Shown: positions 1 through 9,613, counted from the first letter of the stretch. The stretch: 18,271 bases of DNA from UBA7887 sp964408735 (GCA_964408735.1 CAYPAX010000091.1:1-18271), one strand, 5' to 3'. The notes: generated by a model from the sequence alone, not told the origin. A program made the numbers and translations.

Positions 1-56
1 GCCGCGAGAACGTCCACAAACGCTATCTGCTCCACGTCGCCGGCCACAACCTGTAA
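1..56 (+). pseudogene. C-terminal scrap of an IS transposase (probable)
   Basis: The third forward frame is open from the window edge and stops at TAA 54-56. It reads RENVHKRYLLHVAGHNL. This resembles the segment near the end of DDE transposases of the IS4/IS1182-like group, which usually reads like N-x-x-KRxLxHVAxFNL followed by GLxMR and a further tail. Here a stop replaces that tail, so the copy looks truncated or mutated. It is only 17 residues long and the rest lies outside the window, so the family call is from memory and weak. It could instead be the true end of an unrelated gene. Confidence 0.35.
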
Positions 57-112
57 AGGCCAACGCCGAATGGCGACCATCTCATGCCACGGGCCGCGCT
101 CTCCGCCACGCC

Positions 113-211
113 CTACGGATGCGGCCCCAGGGGTGCCGCCAGCATGAGCTGGTTTTCCTGGGTCTGGATCAGCGGGGGGAAGGTGATCTGGTTGAGCGCG
201 CCGACGCTGCC
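113..211 (-). pseudogene. Internally deleted NIPSNAP remnant
   Basis: Read on the minus strand, this stretch starts just after the stop of the Fe-S protein gene. It encodes G-S-V-G-A-L-N-Q-I, then PPLIQTQENQLMLAAPLGPHP in two joined pieces, ending in TAG at 113-115. The intact NIPSNAP gene at 1456-1773 has the matching pieces GDIGALNQI and PLIQDQQNKLMLAAPWGPHP, but with roughly 35-40 residues between them. The nucleotide match of the last ~60 bases is also clear (cctacggatgcggcccc in both). There is no start codon or ribosome binding site, and the N-terminal half is missing. It is a relic of a second NIPSNAP copy, presumably left by a duplication of this locus followed by deletion. Confidence 0.75.
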
Positions 212-214
212 CCG

Positions 215-1372
215 TCAGCTCTGATCGTCGTCGCCGGTGAGCTCCATGTCCTTGTAGATTTCGGGATCCGCCGGCTCGTAAAGGGCGCGGGTGTCGTCGT
301 CCAGGCCGCCCATATAGTGCTGCGCCTGTTGCGGCGAAACCGCCTCCACGGTGCCGTCTTCATGCTGGATGACGACGCCGCTGCTGCGCAGGGTTTCCAG
401 CCGGCGCGCACGTTCCGCCTTGTCCGGCGTGCAGACCAGCATGCAGCTGCCGCAGGAAAGCTGGACGTCCCGTCCCGTGGCGGCGAATAGCAGCGGCGCC
501 TGCAGGGTGTGACCGTCCATCAAGGGCCGTTCCGTCCAGGCCCGGTAGGCCCGTTTCGAGGCCACCTTCAGGTCCTCGTCGCGCTTCGGAATGGGAAAGC
601 GGCCGGGCGACCAGGTCGACCAGCGTCCTGAGGGATGCAGGCCGGTGAAGCCGGCGCAGACATAGACGCAGCGGTCATAGCTGGTGCGTTCGCCGTAGCT
701 GAACGTCTCGCCGCCCATGGTCACGGTGACGCGCTTGCGCTTGGCGTCGCGCATGAAGCCCGAGGGGCAGGCGGCCAGGCATTCCATCGAGCTGCAATCG
801 CAGTAATTCTCCTCCGGCGGCAGGGGGTCGGTGGGTGTCAGCTCCGCCGTCGTCACCATGGTGCAGAGGTTCACGTTGGCGCCGTATTCCGCGGTCAGCA
901 CATTGCCCGAAAGGCCGAACCAGCCGACCCCGCCGCGCACCGCCAGCAGGCGGTGGGAGATGTCGGGGTGATACTGCCAGGGCACCGACTCCCCGTCGTT
1001 GCGATAGACCTGGTTGGCCTGGACGCCGACCGAGCGGAATCCGCATTCCTCGAAGAACGAGGCCAGTTGCGAGGCCACCCCGGTGGCCAGGGTATTGGTG
1101 TCGTTGTAGTTGACCTGGTGGCCGTCCCGGTCCTTCTTTGCCAGGTAGTTGCGGATCTTGTCCTGGTCCAGGGGCATGGCGAAGGTCACCGCCGACCTGG
1201 CGCCGTCCAGCACATAGTCGAGATCGGTCGACGGCGGTCCGCCTTCCAGGGTCTCGACCGTGGTGATGCCGACGGCACAGGCGCCGCAATTCTTGACGAA
1301 GCTCTGCGCCTTCTCGGTCAAGTCCTGCGCGGTGATGTTGAGAGTAGGCTTCAGATATTCCAGGCCCACCAT
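215..1372 (-). CDS. QueG/reductive-dehalogenase-like double [4Fe-4S] cluster protein
   Basis: 385 residues from the chosen start MVGLEYLK. An ATG 12 codons upstream is open, but a good Shine-Dalgarno (GAGAGGGGG, 9 nt before the ATG) points to the inner start. The N-terminal two thirds resemble the corrinoid-binding fold shared by epoxyqueuosine reductase and reductive dehalogenases; the most telling part is GGVGWFGLSGNVLTAEYGAN at about 147-166, like the GLGWFGKN region of QueG. The cluster region has C191-x-C193-x4-C198-x3-C202-P and C307-x2-C310-x3-C314, plus C235 and C239. The first motif is irregular compared with the usual Cx2Cx2Cx3CP. No signal peptide or membrane segment is visible, so it is probably cytoplasmic. 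It lies 83 nt downstream of a NIPSNAP gene on the same strand and is likely co-transcribed with it. A role in tRNA queuosine synthesis is unlikely given the odd motif and context; the substrate is unknown. Family moderately sure, function unsure. Confidence 0.8.
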   Translation of the reverse strand: MVGLEYLKPTLNITAQDLTEKAQSFVKNCGACAVGITTVETLEGGPPSTDLDYVLDGARSAVTFAMPLDQDKIRNYLAKKDRDGHQVNYNDTNTLATGVASQLASFFEECGFRSVGVQANQVYRNDGESVPWQYHPDISHRLLAVRGGVGWFGLSGNVLTAEYGANVNLCTMVTTAELTPTDPLPPEENYCDCSSMECLAACPSGFMRDAKRKRVTVTMGGETFSYGERTSYDRCVYVCAGFTGLHPSGRWSTWSPGRFPIPKRDEDLKVASKRAYRAWTERPLMDGHTLQAPLLFAATGRDVQLSCGSCMLVCTPDKAERARRLETLRSSGVVIQHEDGTVEAVSPQQAQHYMGGLDDDTRALYEPADPEIYKDMELTGDDDQS

Positions 1373-1455
1373 GGCAATGTTCCCCCTCTCGGTCCTCCCC
1401 GGCAACATCGGGGCATTGAGTCAGCATAGCCGAAACCGGCTCGCCGCTAGCGTTC

Positions 1456-1773
1456 CTACGGATGCGGCCCCCAGGGTGCCGCCAGCATGAGCTTGTTTTG
1501 CTGATCCTGGATCAGCGGCCGGAAGGCGCGGGCGAAGGTCATGAAAGCCTCGTCGTCGTAGAGCCTGGCCCAGAAGGCGCGGCGGTCGGCGTCGTCGTCG
1601 AACTTCCAGACATGGATGATCTGGTTCAACGCGCCGATATCGCCGGTGAAATAGCCCACAAGCTTGTCCTGATGGGGCTCGATGGCCGGCCAGCCGAGGC
1701 TCTGGTAGATCTCCACCGCCTCCGCCATCTTGCCGACCTGCAGGGTGTAGGTGCGCAGCTCGTAGATCGCCAT
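1456..1773 (-). CDS. NIPSNAP family protein
   Basis: 105 residues, starting MAIYELRTYTLQVGKMAEA, the standard opening of the small bacterial NIPSNAP domain (a dimeric alpha-beta barrel ferredoxin-like fold). It continues through GDIGALNQIIHVWKF and the typical ending with LMLAAPWGPHP. The start is set by GGGAGG 9 nt upstream of the ATG; a longer open frame upstream lacks such a site. It is a soluble cytoplasmic protein of the usual size. It is the first gene of a minus-strand pair with the Fe-S protein and is divergent from the acyl-CoA dehydrogenase operon, 95 nt apart. NIPSNAP proteins are often found in catabolic clusters, but their biochemical role is mostly unproven. A deleted second copy lies at 113-211. 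Confidence 0.9.
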   Translation of the reverse strand: MAIYELRTYTLQVGKMAEAVEIYQSLGWPAIEPHQDKLVGYFTGDIGALNQIIHVWKFDDDADRRAFWARLYDDEAFMTFARAFRPLIQDQQNKLMLAAPWGPHP

Positions 1774-1803
1774 CGTCGTTCGCCTCCCGTTTCGTGGTGC
1801 GGA

Positions 1804-1836
1804 ATCCTTGACGCGCCGCGCGCATGAGTCAAGGTT
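1804..1836. promoter_or_regulatory. Symmetric divergent promoter/operator between NIPSNAP and acyl-CoA dehydrogenase
   Basis: A perfect 7-bp dyad, CCTTGAC (1806-1812) and GTCAAGG (1828-1834), is separated by 15 bp. Because of the symmetry both strands carry CTTGAC, the -35 type favoured in alphaproteobacteria. On the plus strand TTGACG-N17-AAGGTT would start transcription about 25 nt before the dehydrogenase ATG. On the minus strand TTGACT-N17-AAGGAT would do so about 25 nt before the NIPSNAP ATG. The -10 matches are only moderate. The dyad could instead, or also, be an operator for a dimeric regulator of both operons. Confidence 0.5.
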
Positions 1837-1868
1837 AGGGCTCCGATGATCCAGCATGGAGTGAGGCG

Positions 1869-3005
<1,137 letters not shown>

Positions 3006-3019
3006 GGGGAGAACCAGCT

Positions 3020-4228
3020 ATGACCGACGCTTATATCTACGACGCAGTCCGCACCCCGCGCGGCAAGGGCAAGAAGGACGGCAGCCTGCACGAGGTGACG
3101 CCGATCCGGCTCGCCGCACAGGCGCTGACCTGGATCCGCGACCGCAACGATCTCGACACCGCCGAGGTCGACGACATCGTGCTCGGCGTGGTCGAGCCGG
3201 TGGGCGAGCAGGGCGCCGATATCGCCCGCGTCGCCGCTCTGCACGCCGATTACGACGAAAGCGTCTCCGGCGTGCAGATCAACCGCTTCTGCGCCTCGGG
3301 CCTCGAGGCCGTCAATATGGCGGCCGGACAGGTCATGAGCGGCCAGTCCGATCTCTCCATCGGCGGTGGTGTCGAGAGCATGTCGCGGGTGCCCATGTTC
3401 TCCGGCGGCGGCGCCTGGATGGCCGACCCCGAGGTGGCCTTCAAGACCTATTTCGTGCCCCAGGGCGTCTCGGCCGATCTTGTGGCGACCAAATACGGCT
3501 TCAGCCGCGACGATGTCGACGCCTATGCGGTCGAGTCGCAAAAGCGCGCCAAGGCGGCCTGGGATGCGGGCCATTTCGAGGGCAGCGTGGTGCCGGTGAC
3601 CGACCAGAACGGCCTCACCGTGCTCGACCACGACGAACTGATGCGGCCCCAGACCAGTATGCAGAGCCTGGCCTCGCTCGATCCGTCCTTTACCGACCAG
3701 GGCGAGAAATTCGGCTTCGACGGCGTCGCCATCCAGCGCTATCCCGACATCGAGCGCATCACCCATGTGCACCACGCCGGCAACTCCTCCGGCATCGTCG
3801 ACGGTGCCGCGGCGGTGCTGGTCGGCAACAAGGAGATCGGCGACAAGCTCGGCCTCAAGGCCCGCGCGCGTATTCGCGCCTTCACCTCGATCGGCTCGGA
3901 GCCGACCATCATGCTCACCGGCCCCAGCGCCGCGGCGGAGAAAGCCCTCAAGCGCGCCGGCATGAGCTCGGAAGACATCGACCTCTACGAGCTCAACGAG
4001 GCCTTTGCCGCCGTCGTGCTGCGCTTCATGCAGGCGCTCGACGTGCCCCATGACAAGATGAACGTCAACGGCGGCGCCATTGCCATGGGCCACCCGCTCG
4101 GCGCCACGGGTGCGATGATCCTCGGCACCCTGCTCGACGAGCTCGAGCGCCGCGATCAGGAGACCGGGCTTGCCACGCTATGCGTCGGCGCCGGCATGGG
4201 CACCGCAACCATCATCGAGCGCGTCTGA
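3020..4228 (+). CDS. Acetyl-CoA C-acyltransferase (thiolase, FadA-like)
   Basis: 402 residues. This is a degradative thiolase that splits 3-ketoacyl-CoA with CoA. The nucleophile is C91 in NRFCASGLEAV. The other conserved sites are all present: HAGNSSGIVDGAAAV (about 252-266), N326-E-A-F, H358 in GGAIAMGHPLGATGAM, and C388 in LCVGAGMG. The start has AAGGGGAG 8 nt upstream. A much longer open reading frame extends upstream in this frame, but it overlaps the dehydrogenase out of frame and is not real. The neighbours supply the preceding beta-oxidation steps, so the gene acts as FadA in this operon. The loop around SGGGAWMADP and the absence of the short biosynthetic-type motifs favour the FadA/FadI side over acetoacetyl-CoA thiolase, with moderate certainty. 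Confidence 0.95.
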   Translation: MTDAYIYDAVRTPRGKGKKDGSLHEVTPIRLAAQALTWIRDRNDLDTAEVDDIVLGVVEPVGEQGADIARVAALHADYDESVSGVQINRFCASGLEAVNMAAGQVMSGQSDLSIGGGVESMSRVPMFSGGGAWMADPEVAFKTYFVPQGVSADLVATKYGFSRDDVDAYAVESQKRAKAAWDAGHFEGSVVPVTDQNGLTVLDHDELMRPQTSMQSLASLDPSFTDQGEKFGFDGVAIQRYPDIERITHVHHAGNSSGIVDGAAAVLVGNKEIGDKLGLKARARIRAFTSIGSEPTIMLTGPSAAAEKALKRAGMSSEDIDLYELNEAFAAVVLRFMQALDVPHDKMNVNGGAIAMGHPLGATGAMILGTLLDELERRDQETGLATLCVGAGMGTATIIERV

Positions 4229-4229
4229 C

Positions 4230-6365
4230 ATGATCGAATACGAGAGCGGCGACGGCGTCGCGGTCATTTCCTGGAACATGACCGAGCGCACCATGAACGT
4301 CATCAACGACGCCTCGTTCACGGCCTTTGCCGAGGCTGTCGAGCGGGCGCTGGACGACGAGGCGGTGGCTGGCATCATCGTCACCTCGGCCAAGCCCGAC
4401 TTCCTCGCCGGCGCCGATCTCGCCTCCATGCTGCAGGCCGACGACCCGGCCGAGATGTTCGCGCGCGTGCGTGCCATCCAGCTGCTGCTGCGCAAGCTGG
4501 AGACCGGGGGCAAGCCCACGGTCGCCGCGCTGCCCGGCACGGCGGTCGGCGGCGGGTTGGAGATCGCGCTGGCCTGCCATCGCCGCATTGCCGCCGCCAA
4601 TCCCAAAGCCAAGTTCGGCCAGCCGGAAGTCACTGTCGGGCTGCTGCCCGGCGCCGGCGGTACGCAACGCCTGCCGCGGCTAATCGGTGCCCGCAGTGCC
4701 ATGCCGCTCTTGGTGCAGGGCCGCAACCTTGACGCCGAAGCGGCGCTCAAGGCCGGTATCCTCGACGAGGTGGTGCCGGCGGAACAGCTCATGGACGCGG
4801 CCCGCGCTTGGCTTGCATCATCGCCCGAGGCCTCGAACCCGTGGGACCGCAAGGGCTATCGCATTCCCGGCGGTGCCGTCTGGGGCCCCGGCGCCATGGA
4901 GACTTTCGTTGCCGGCAGCGCCATGGCGCATGAAAAGTCGCGTGGCAACTTCCCCGCCGTGCAAGCCATCATGTCCTGCGTCTACGAAGGCCTGCTGGTC
5001 GATATCGATACCGGCCTGAAAGCCGAAGCGCGCTGGTTCACCAAGCTCGCCTGCGGGCCGGTGGCGAAAAACATGATCCGCTCGCTGTTCTTCGCCATGG
5101 GCAACGCCAACAAGCTCGGCAATCGGCCCAAGGACGTCGAGCGCCAGGCTTACGACAAGGTCGGCGTGCTCGGCGCCGGCATGATGGGCGCCGGCATTGC
5201 CTATGCCAGCGCCATGGCCGGGCTCGAGGTCGTGCTGCTCGACACCGACGCGGATCTCGCCGCGCGCGGCAAGGCGTATAGCGAAGGCCTGCTGAACAAG
5301 CGCGTCTCGCGCGGCCGCATGGGCGAGGACGCCCGCGACGCGGTGCTGGCGCGCATCCACCCGACCAGCGACTTCGCCGACCTTGCCGGCTGCGCGCTGG
5401 TGGTCGAGGCGGTGTTCGAGAACCGTGAGATCAAGGCTGACGTCACTGCAAAAACCGAAGCCGTCATCGCCGATGACGCCATCTTCGCCTCCAACACGTC
5501 GACCCTGCCGATCACCGGCCTGGCCGAGGCCAGCGCGCGGGCGGCCAATTTCATCGGCCTGCATTTCTTCTCGCCCGTCGACAAGATGCCCCTGGTCGAG
5601 ATCATCCGCGGCGAGGCCACCAGCGACGAGACCCTGGCCCGCGCCATGGACTACGTGCAGCGCATCCGCAAAACTCCGATCGTCGTCAACGACAGCCGCG
5701 GCTTCTACACCAGCCGCGTCTTCGGCACCTATGCCCGCGAAGGCATGGCGATGCTGGCCGAGGGCATCGCGCCTGCCTTGATCGAGAACGCCGGGCGCAT
5801 GGCCGGCATGCCGGTCGGCCCGCTGGCGGTCTCGGACGAAGTCTCGATCGAGCTCATGCACAAGGTTGCCACACAAACCAAGGCCGATCTCGGCGACGCC
5901 TACAAGCCGCCCGTCGGCGAGGACGTGATGGAGGCCATGGTCTCCAAGCTCGGGCGCGCAGGCCGCAAAGCCGGCGGCGGCTTCTACGACTACCCCAAGG
6001 ACGACCGCAAGCGCCTCTGGCCCGGTCTCGCGGACAGCTTCCCACTGGCGGCCGACCAGCCCGACGTGGGGGAGGTCAAGGAGCGCCTGCTTTACGTCCA
6101 GGCCATCGAGACCGCGCGCTGCGTCGAGGAAGGCGTGCTGACCAATGCCGCCGACGGCGATATCGGCTCCATCCTCGGCTGGGGCTTCCCGGCCCACACG
6201 GGCGGCACGCTGTCGCTGATCGACATGATCGGCGTGGCCGACTTCACCGCCGCCTGCGACCGCCTGGCCCAAACCCACGGCCCCCGCTTCACCCCGCCCA
6301 AGCTGCTGCGCGACATGGCGGCCATAGGCGCCAGCTTCCACGACGACAGCAAACTCGCGGCTTAA
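4230..6365 (+). CDS. FadB/FadJ-like enoyl-CoA hydratase / 3-hydroxyacyl-CoA dehydrogenase
   Basis: 711 residues, the usual length of the multifunctional beta-oxidation alpha subunit. Residues 1-190 are a crotonase domain with the oxyanion-hole region GTAVGGGLEIALACH and both catalytic glutamates, E111 (GGGLE) and E133 (GQPEV). The 3-hydroxyacyl-CoA dehydrogenase domain starts near 308 with the NAD-binding GAGMMG at 315-320. It has the catalytic H445 in FIGLHFFSPVDKMPLVEI and a C-terminal helical domain pair up to residue 711. The ATG is 1 nt after the thiolase TGA, so translation is probably coupled. The gene order dehydrogenase-thiolase-FadJ gives a whole beta-oxidation turn. Its TAA stop (6363-6365) lies inside TTAA, which also provides the stop of the convergent cyclase gene. 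Confidence 0.95.
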   Translation: MIEYESGDGVAVISWNMTERTMNVINDASFTAFAEAVERALDDEAVAGIIVTSAKPDFLAGADLASMLQADDPAEMFARVRAIQLLLRKLETGGKPTVAALPGTAVGGGLEIALACHRRIAAANPKAKFGQPEVTVGLLPGAGGTQRLPRLIGARSAMPLLVQGRNLDAEAALKAGILDEVVPAEQLMDAARAWLASSPEASNPWDRKGYRIPGGAVWGPGAMETFVAGSAMAHEKSRGNFPAVQAIMSCVYEGLLVDIDTGLKAEARWFTKLACGPVAKNMIRSLFFAMGNANKLGNRPKDVERQAYDKVGVLGAGMMGAGIAYASAMAGLEVVLLDTDADLAARGKAYSEGLLNKRVSRGRMGEDARDAVLARIHPTSDFADLAGCALVVEAVFENREIKADVTAKTEAVIADDAIFASNTSTLPITGLAEASARAANFIGLHFFSPVDKMPLVEIIRGEATSDETLARAMDYVQRIRKTPIVVNDSRGFYTSRVFGTYAREGMAMLAEGIAPALIENAGRMAGMPVGPLAVSDEVSIELMHKVATQTKADLGDAYKPPVGEDVMEAMVSKLGRAGRKAGGGFYDYPKDDRKRLWPGLADSFPLAADQPDVGEVKERLLYVQAIETARCVEEGVLTNAADGDIGSILGWGFPAHTGGTLSLIDMIGVADFTAACDRLAQTHGPRFTPPKLLRDMAAIGASFHDDSKLAA
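6362..6365. other. Shared palindromic stop TTAA of two convergent genes
   Basis: The plus-strand FadJ-like gene ends with TAA at 6363-6365 and the minus-strand cyclase ends with TAA read from 6364 to 6362. The two coding sequences thus overlap by 4 bp with no intergenic DNA. No hairpin terminator for either gene lies between them, so each transcript must run into the opposite gene before ending. Confidence 0.9.
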
Positions 6366-9300
6366 CCCCCCAACGCCCGGTCTATCGCCGGCAGGGCCGT
6401 TGTTAGCTCGGCGGCGACGCAGCGGTCGCGGATGGCGGCGAGCGTGGCGCGAGTGGCGTCGCTGGGGGTGCGGGCATGGGCGGCCAGCGCGCGGGCGCGG
6501 GCTATCTGCAGCTCGCTCCAGGGCAGGGGCTCGGGCCGCGTATAGGCTTCGAGGCGGTCGGCGTGGCGCTCGACCTGGTCCCAGTCGCTGCGCAGGGCGT
6601 AGATCTCGACAGCCTCGCGCATGAACCAGAGATAGTTGTGGCTGACGCAGCCGGCATCGAGCGCCGCCTCGGCCTCGGCCAGCAGGGCGTCGGCCTCGCC
6701 CGCGTCCTCGGCGACCAGCGCCGCGACGCCGAGACAGAATGGCCCGAAAAACGTCATCGCCGTGGCCCGCGTTCCGGTCAGCGCGCGCGCGATATAGTCG
6801 CGCACGGTGGCAGCATCGCCCGCGTGCCAGGCCAGACGCGCCACCATGGCGGCGGCCTGGGCATCGAAACTGGAAGCGCCGGCGCGCTGGCTCAGCGCCA
6901 GGGCACGATCGAGGGCGGCCCGGCTTTCGGCGTTGCGCCCGCGCTCGACGGCGACATAGCCGGCCAGCGATTCCGAGAGAATGTGCGGGCGCTGGGCGCT
7001 GAGCCGCCGTGACAGCTCGACGCAGGCGAGCGCACTGGCCTCGGCCTGGTCGGGGCGGTTGAGGTAGAGCGCGGTCCAGCCCACCATGTGCAGATTGCTG
7101 GCCTGGATCTCGTCGAAGCCCTCGCGTTCGCACAAGGCCACGCAACGCTTGAAGTAGTCGTGGCCGGTGGCCATGCGGCCGGCGGCATAAGCCGCATCGC
7201 CGAGGCCGCTATAGGCGCGTGCCTCCATTTCAGCCGAGCCCCCGTCGAGGGCATGTTTCAGCGCCTTTTCATGTTCCTCCTGCAGGCCATCGACCTTGCC
7301 CAGTGCGAAATAGACGTTGCCGCGCGAATAGTGCACACGGCCGCGTTCGGCGGGGTCCTTGTGGTCGGCAGCTATGCCTTCGGTCCAGTCGAGCACCTCG
7401 AGCGCTTCGTCGAATTGATCGAAAGTGCGCAGGGTCATCGCCAGGTCGACGCCGATATTGACCTGCCAGCGAATGCGCTCGGCATCGTCCTGCCAGCTTT
7501 CGGCTACCTCCAGGCCGCTGCGGAAATGGGCCACGGCCTCGGTATTGGCGGCGCGTGCCGCGGCCTCGGCGCCGGCCTGGTGCCATAACGGCACGGCGCG
7601 GGCGACAGTGTCGGCGGCGCCGTAGTGATAGGCGAGCAGCTCCGGCTCCGCGTCGCCCGCTTCCTCAAGGGCCGCGGCAATGCGTCCGTGGAATTCGCGC
7701 CTGCGGCTGATCAGCAGCGAGCCGTGCGCGGCGTCCTGAACCAGGGCGTGCTTGAAGGTATAGATCGCTTCGGGGCCGCTGCCGCGGCTGAAAACGAGTT
7801 CGCTTTCCACCAGTCTCGACAAGGCTTCCGCGAGTTCGTTCCCCTTGACCGGGGAGACCGCCTCCAGCAGCCGGTGCGAGAAGATACGGCCGATGCAGGC
7901 CCCGAGTTGGGCGATCTCCTTGACCGGGGCGAGCCGGTCTAGCCGTGCCATCAGGGAATCCTGCAAGGTGGCCGGGATGGCGAGATCAGGCAGGGTTCCG
8001 CCAAATTCCCAGCGATCCTCATGCTCGCTGAGCTGGCCGGATTCGAGCACTGTCTTGGTCAGCTCCTCGACGAACAGGGGCACGCCGTCGGTCTCGGCGA
8101 CGATCTGGTCGAGAACCGCCTCCGGCAGGGCCTTGCCGCCGGTAACACGCGCGACCATGGTCGCGGCATGGCGCCGCCCCAGGCGCGTCAGCGATAGCGC
8201 CGTCACGTCGCCGCCGCCGAGCCAGCGTGGCTGATATTCGGGGCGGAAGGTGACGACCATCAGCAGCGAATGCTCGCGCGCATGGCTAATGGCGAGGTCG
8301 AGCATCTCCTCCGAGCTGTGGTCGATCCAGTGCGCGTCCTCGATGATGAACAGCACCGGGCGTTGCCGGGCGAGGCCGCCGACCTGTGCGGCAAGCAGCT
8401 CGCGCAGATGCTGCGCCTGACGCTCGGGAGACATATCAATCGGTGCGTAACGGTCGCTGTCGAGCGACAGCATGGCAGCGACAAAAGGTGCGGACTCCTC
8501 GACATCGCCGCTTTCCCTCAGCAACCCCTCCATCTTGTCGAGGCGCGCGTCGATGCTGTCATCGCGCTCGAAGCCGGCAGCATGCACGAACTGCTCGATG
8601 ACCGGGTAGAGAACCGAATTGGTGTGGAAGGGCGAGCATTGGTAGCGCAGGCGGATCGGATCGTCTGGCGCCGTGGCGCGGATCAGCTCCTCGGTGATGC
8701 GGCTCTTGCCGATTCCCGGCTCGCCCGACAGCAGGACCACCTGGCCTTCGCCGTCCTTGGCGATCTCCCATTTGTCGAGGATCAGTGCGGCTTCCGCCTC
8801 ACGCCCGACGAAAGGCGTCAGGCGCGACCCACGCGAGACCTCGAAGCGGCTGCGGCCGCTTGCCAATCCCTCGACGCGCCATGCGGTCACCGCCTCGGCG
8901 ATGCCCTTGAGCGCTTGGTCGCCCAGGCTGTCGAGAGCAAAGGCATCGCCCACCAGCTGCCGTGTCGATGGGCTGATGACGATTTCGTCGCTGCCGGCGA
9001 GGGATTGCAGACGGGCCGCCAGGTTTGGCGTCTCGCCCACGGCGGCATTGGGCACCGAGGCGTCGCCGGCCCCCGTCTCGCCGACCACCACGGGGCCGGT
9101 GGCGATGCCGATGCGCACCGCGAGCGGTTTCTGGGATTGCACATTGTGCACGGCCGCGACGATGTCGAGGCTGGCGCGCACGGCGCGCTCGGCATCGTCC
9201 TCATGGGCTCTGGGCCAGCCAAAATAAGTCATCAGGCCATCGCCGAGATATTGCGCGACGTGGCCTTCGTAGCGCTCGATCACCCCGCCTGCGGCCTGTT

Positions 9301-9613
9301 GATAGGCGCGCATGATCTCCCGCAATTCCTCGGGATCGAGAGCTTCCGACAGGGCGGTCGAGCCGACAAGGTCGCAAAACATTACGGTGATCTGCCGTCG
9401 CTCCGCTTCGCGGGCGCTCGAGGCCGCCGGCGCGGCAATTCCGGCCTCGATCGCCTTGCGCAAGGTCTTGCGCGGACCCATGGGCAGACCGAGGCTCTTG
9501 AGGTCGGCCTCGTCGAGGTCGGGCAGGTGTTCGAGGTCGAGCTGCTCGGCCTCGAAAGCCGCGGCATAGTTGCCGAGGCCCAGCCCGTCCAGCCAGCTTC
9601 GCAGCTCGCTCAT
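6362..9613 (-). CDS. SAM domain / class III nucleotide cyclase / AAA ATPase / TPR regulator
   Basis: 1083 residues. Residues 1-60 form a SAM domain (LRSWLDGLGLGNYAAAFE, then LKSLGLPMGPRKTLRKAIE). Residues 72-245 are a class III cyclase catalytic domain with metal-binding aspartates D81 (FCDLVGST) and D125 (YLGDGLMTYFG) and the transition-state pair N197/R201 (PNLAARLQ), so it looks active. Substrate (ATP or GTP) was not determined. A large ATPase of the AAA/STAND type follows, with Walker A GEPGIGKS at 297-304 and Walker B-like VLFIIEDAHWID, then a long alpha-helical TPR-like C-terminus. No membrane segments are visible. The start is the ATG inside the ATGA overlap with the upstream RdhA-like gene. 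An open frame reaching 146 codons further upstream lies inside that gene and is rejected. This architecture is common in alphaproteobacteria. What it senses is unknown; the coupling suggests a link to the neighbouring corrinoid protein. Confidence 0.93.
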   Translation of the reverse strand: MSELRSWLDGLGLGNYAAAFEAEQLDLEHLPDLDEADLKSLGLPMGPRKTLRKAIEAGIAAPAASSAREAERRQITVMFCDLVGSTALSEALDPEELREIMRAYQQAAGGVIERYEGHVAQYLGDGLMTYFGWPRAHEDDAERAVRASLDIVAAVHNVQSQKPLAVRIGIATGPVVVGETGAGDASVPNAAVGETPNLAARLQSLAGSDEIVISPSTRQLVGDAFALDSLGDQALKGIAEAVTAWRVEGLASGRSRFEVSRGSRLTPFVGREAEAALILDKWEIAKDGEGQVVLLSGEPGIGKSRITEELIRATAPDDPIRLRYQCSPFHTNSVLYPVIEQFVHAAGFERDDSIDARLDKMEGLLRESGDVEESAPFVAAMLSLDSDRYAPIDMSPERQAQHLRELLAAQVGGLARQRPVLFIIEDAHWIDHSSEEMLDLAISHAREHSLLMVVTFRPEYQPRWLGGGDVTALSLTRLGRRHAATMVARVTGGKALPEAVLDQIVAETDGVPLFVEELTKTVLESGQLSEHEDRWEFGGTLPDLAIPATLQDSLMARLDRLAPVKEIAQLGACIGRIFSHRLLEAVSPVKGNELAEALSRLVESELVFSRGSGPEAIYTFKHALVQDAAHGSLLISRRREFHGRIAAALEEAGDAEPELLAYHYGAADTVARAVPLWHQAGAEAAARAANTEAVAHFRSGLEVAESWQDDAERIRWQVNIGVDLAMTLRTFDQFDEALEVLDWTEGIAADHKDPAERGRVHYSRGNVYFALGKVDGLQEEHEKALKHALDGGSAEMEARAYSGLGDAAYAAGRMATGHDYFKRCVALCEREGFDEIQASNLHMVGWTALYLNRPDQAEASALACVELSRRLSAQRPHILSESLAGYVAVERGRNAESRAALDRALALSQRAGASSFDAQAAAMVARLAWHAGDAATVRDYIARALTGTRATAMTFFGPFCLGVAALVAEDAGEADALLAEAEAALDAGCVSHNYLWFMREAVEIYALRSDWDQVERHADRLEAYTRPEPLPWSELQIARARALAAHARTPSDATRATLAAIRDRCVAAELTTALPAIDRALGG

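Noticed and set aside
215..1372. Naming the Fe-S protein QueG
   Set aside because: The cysteine spacing is atypical and the context is catabolic; only superfamily-level similarity can be supported.
6366..6420. A hairpin terminator after the FadJ-like gene
   Set aside because: The sequence is the coding end of the cyclase, and no GC stem followed by a T run is visible.
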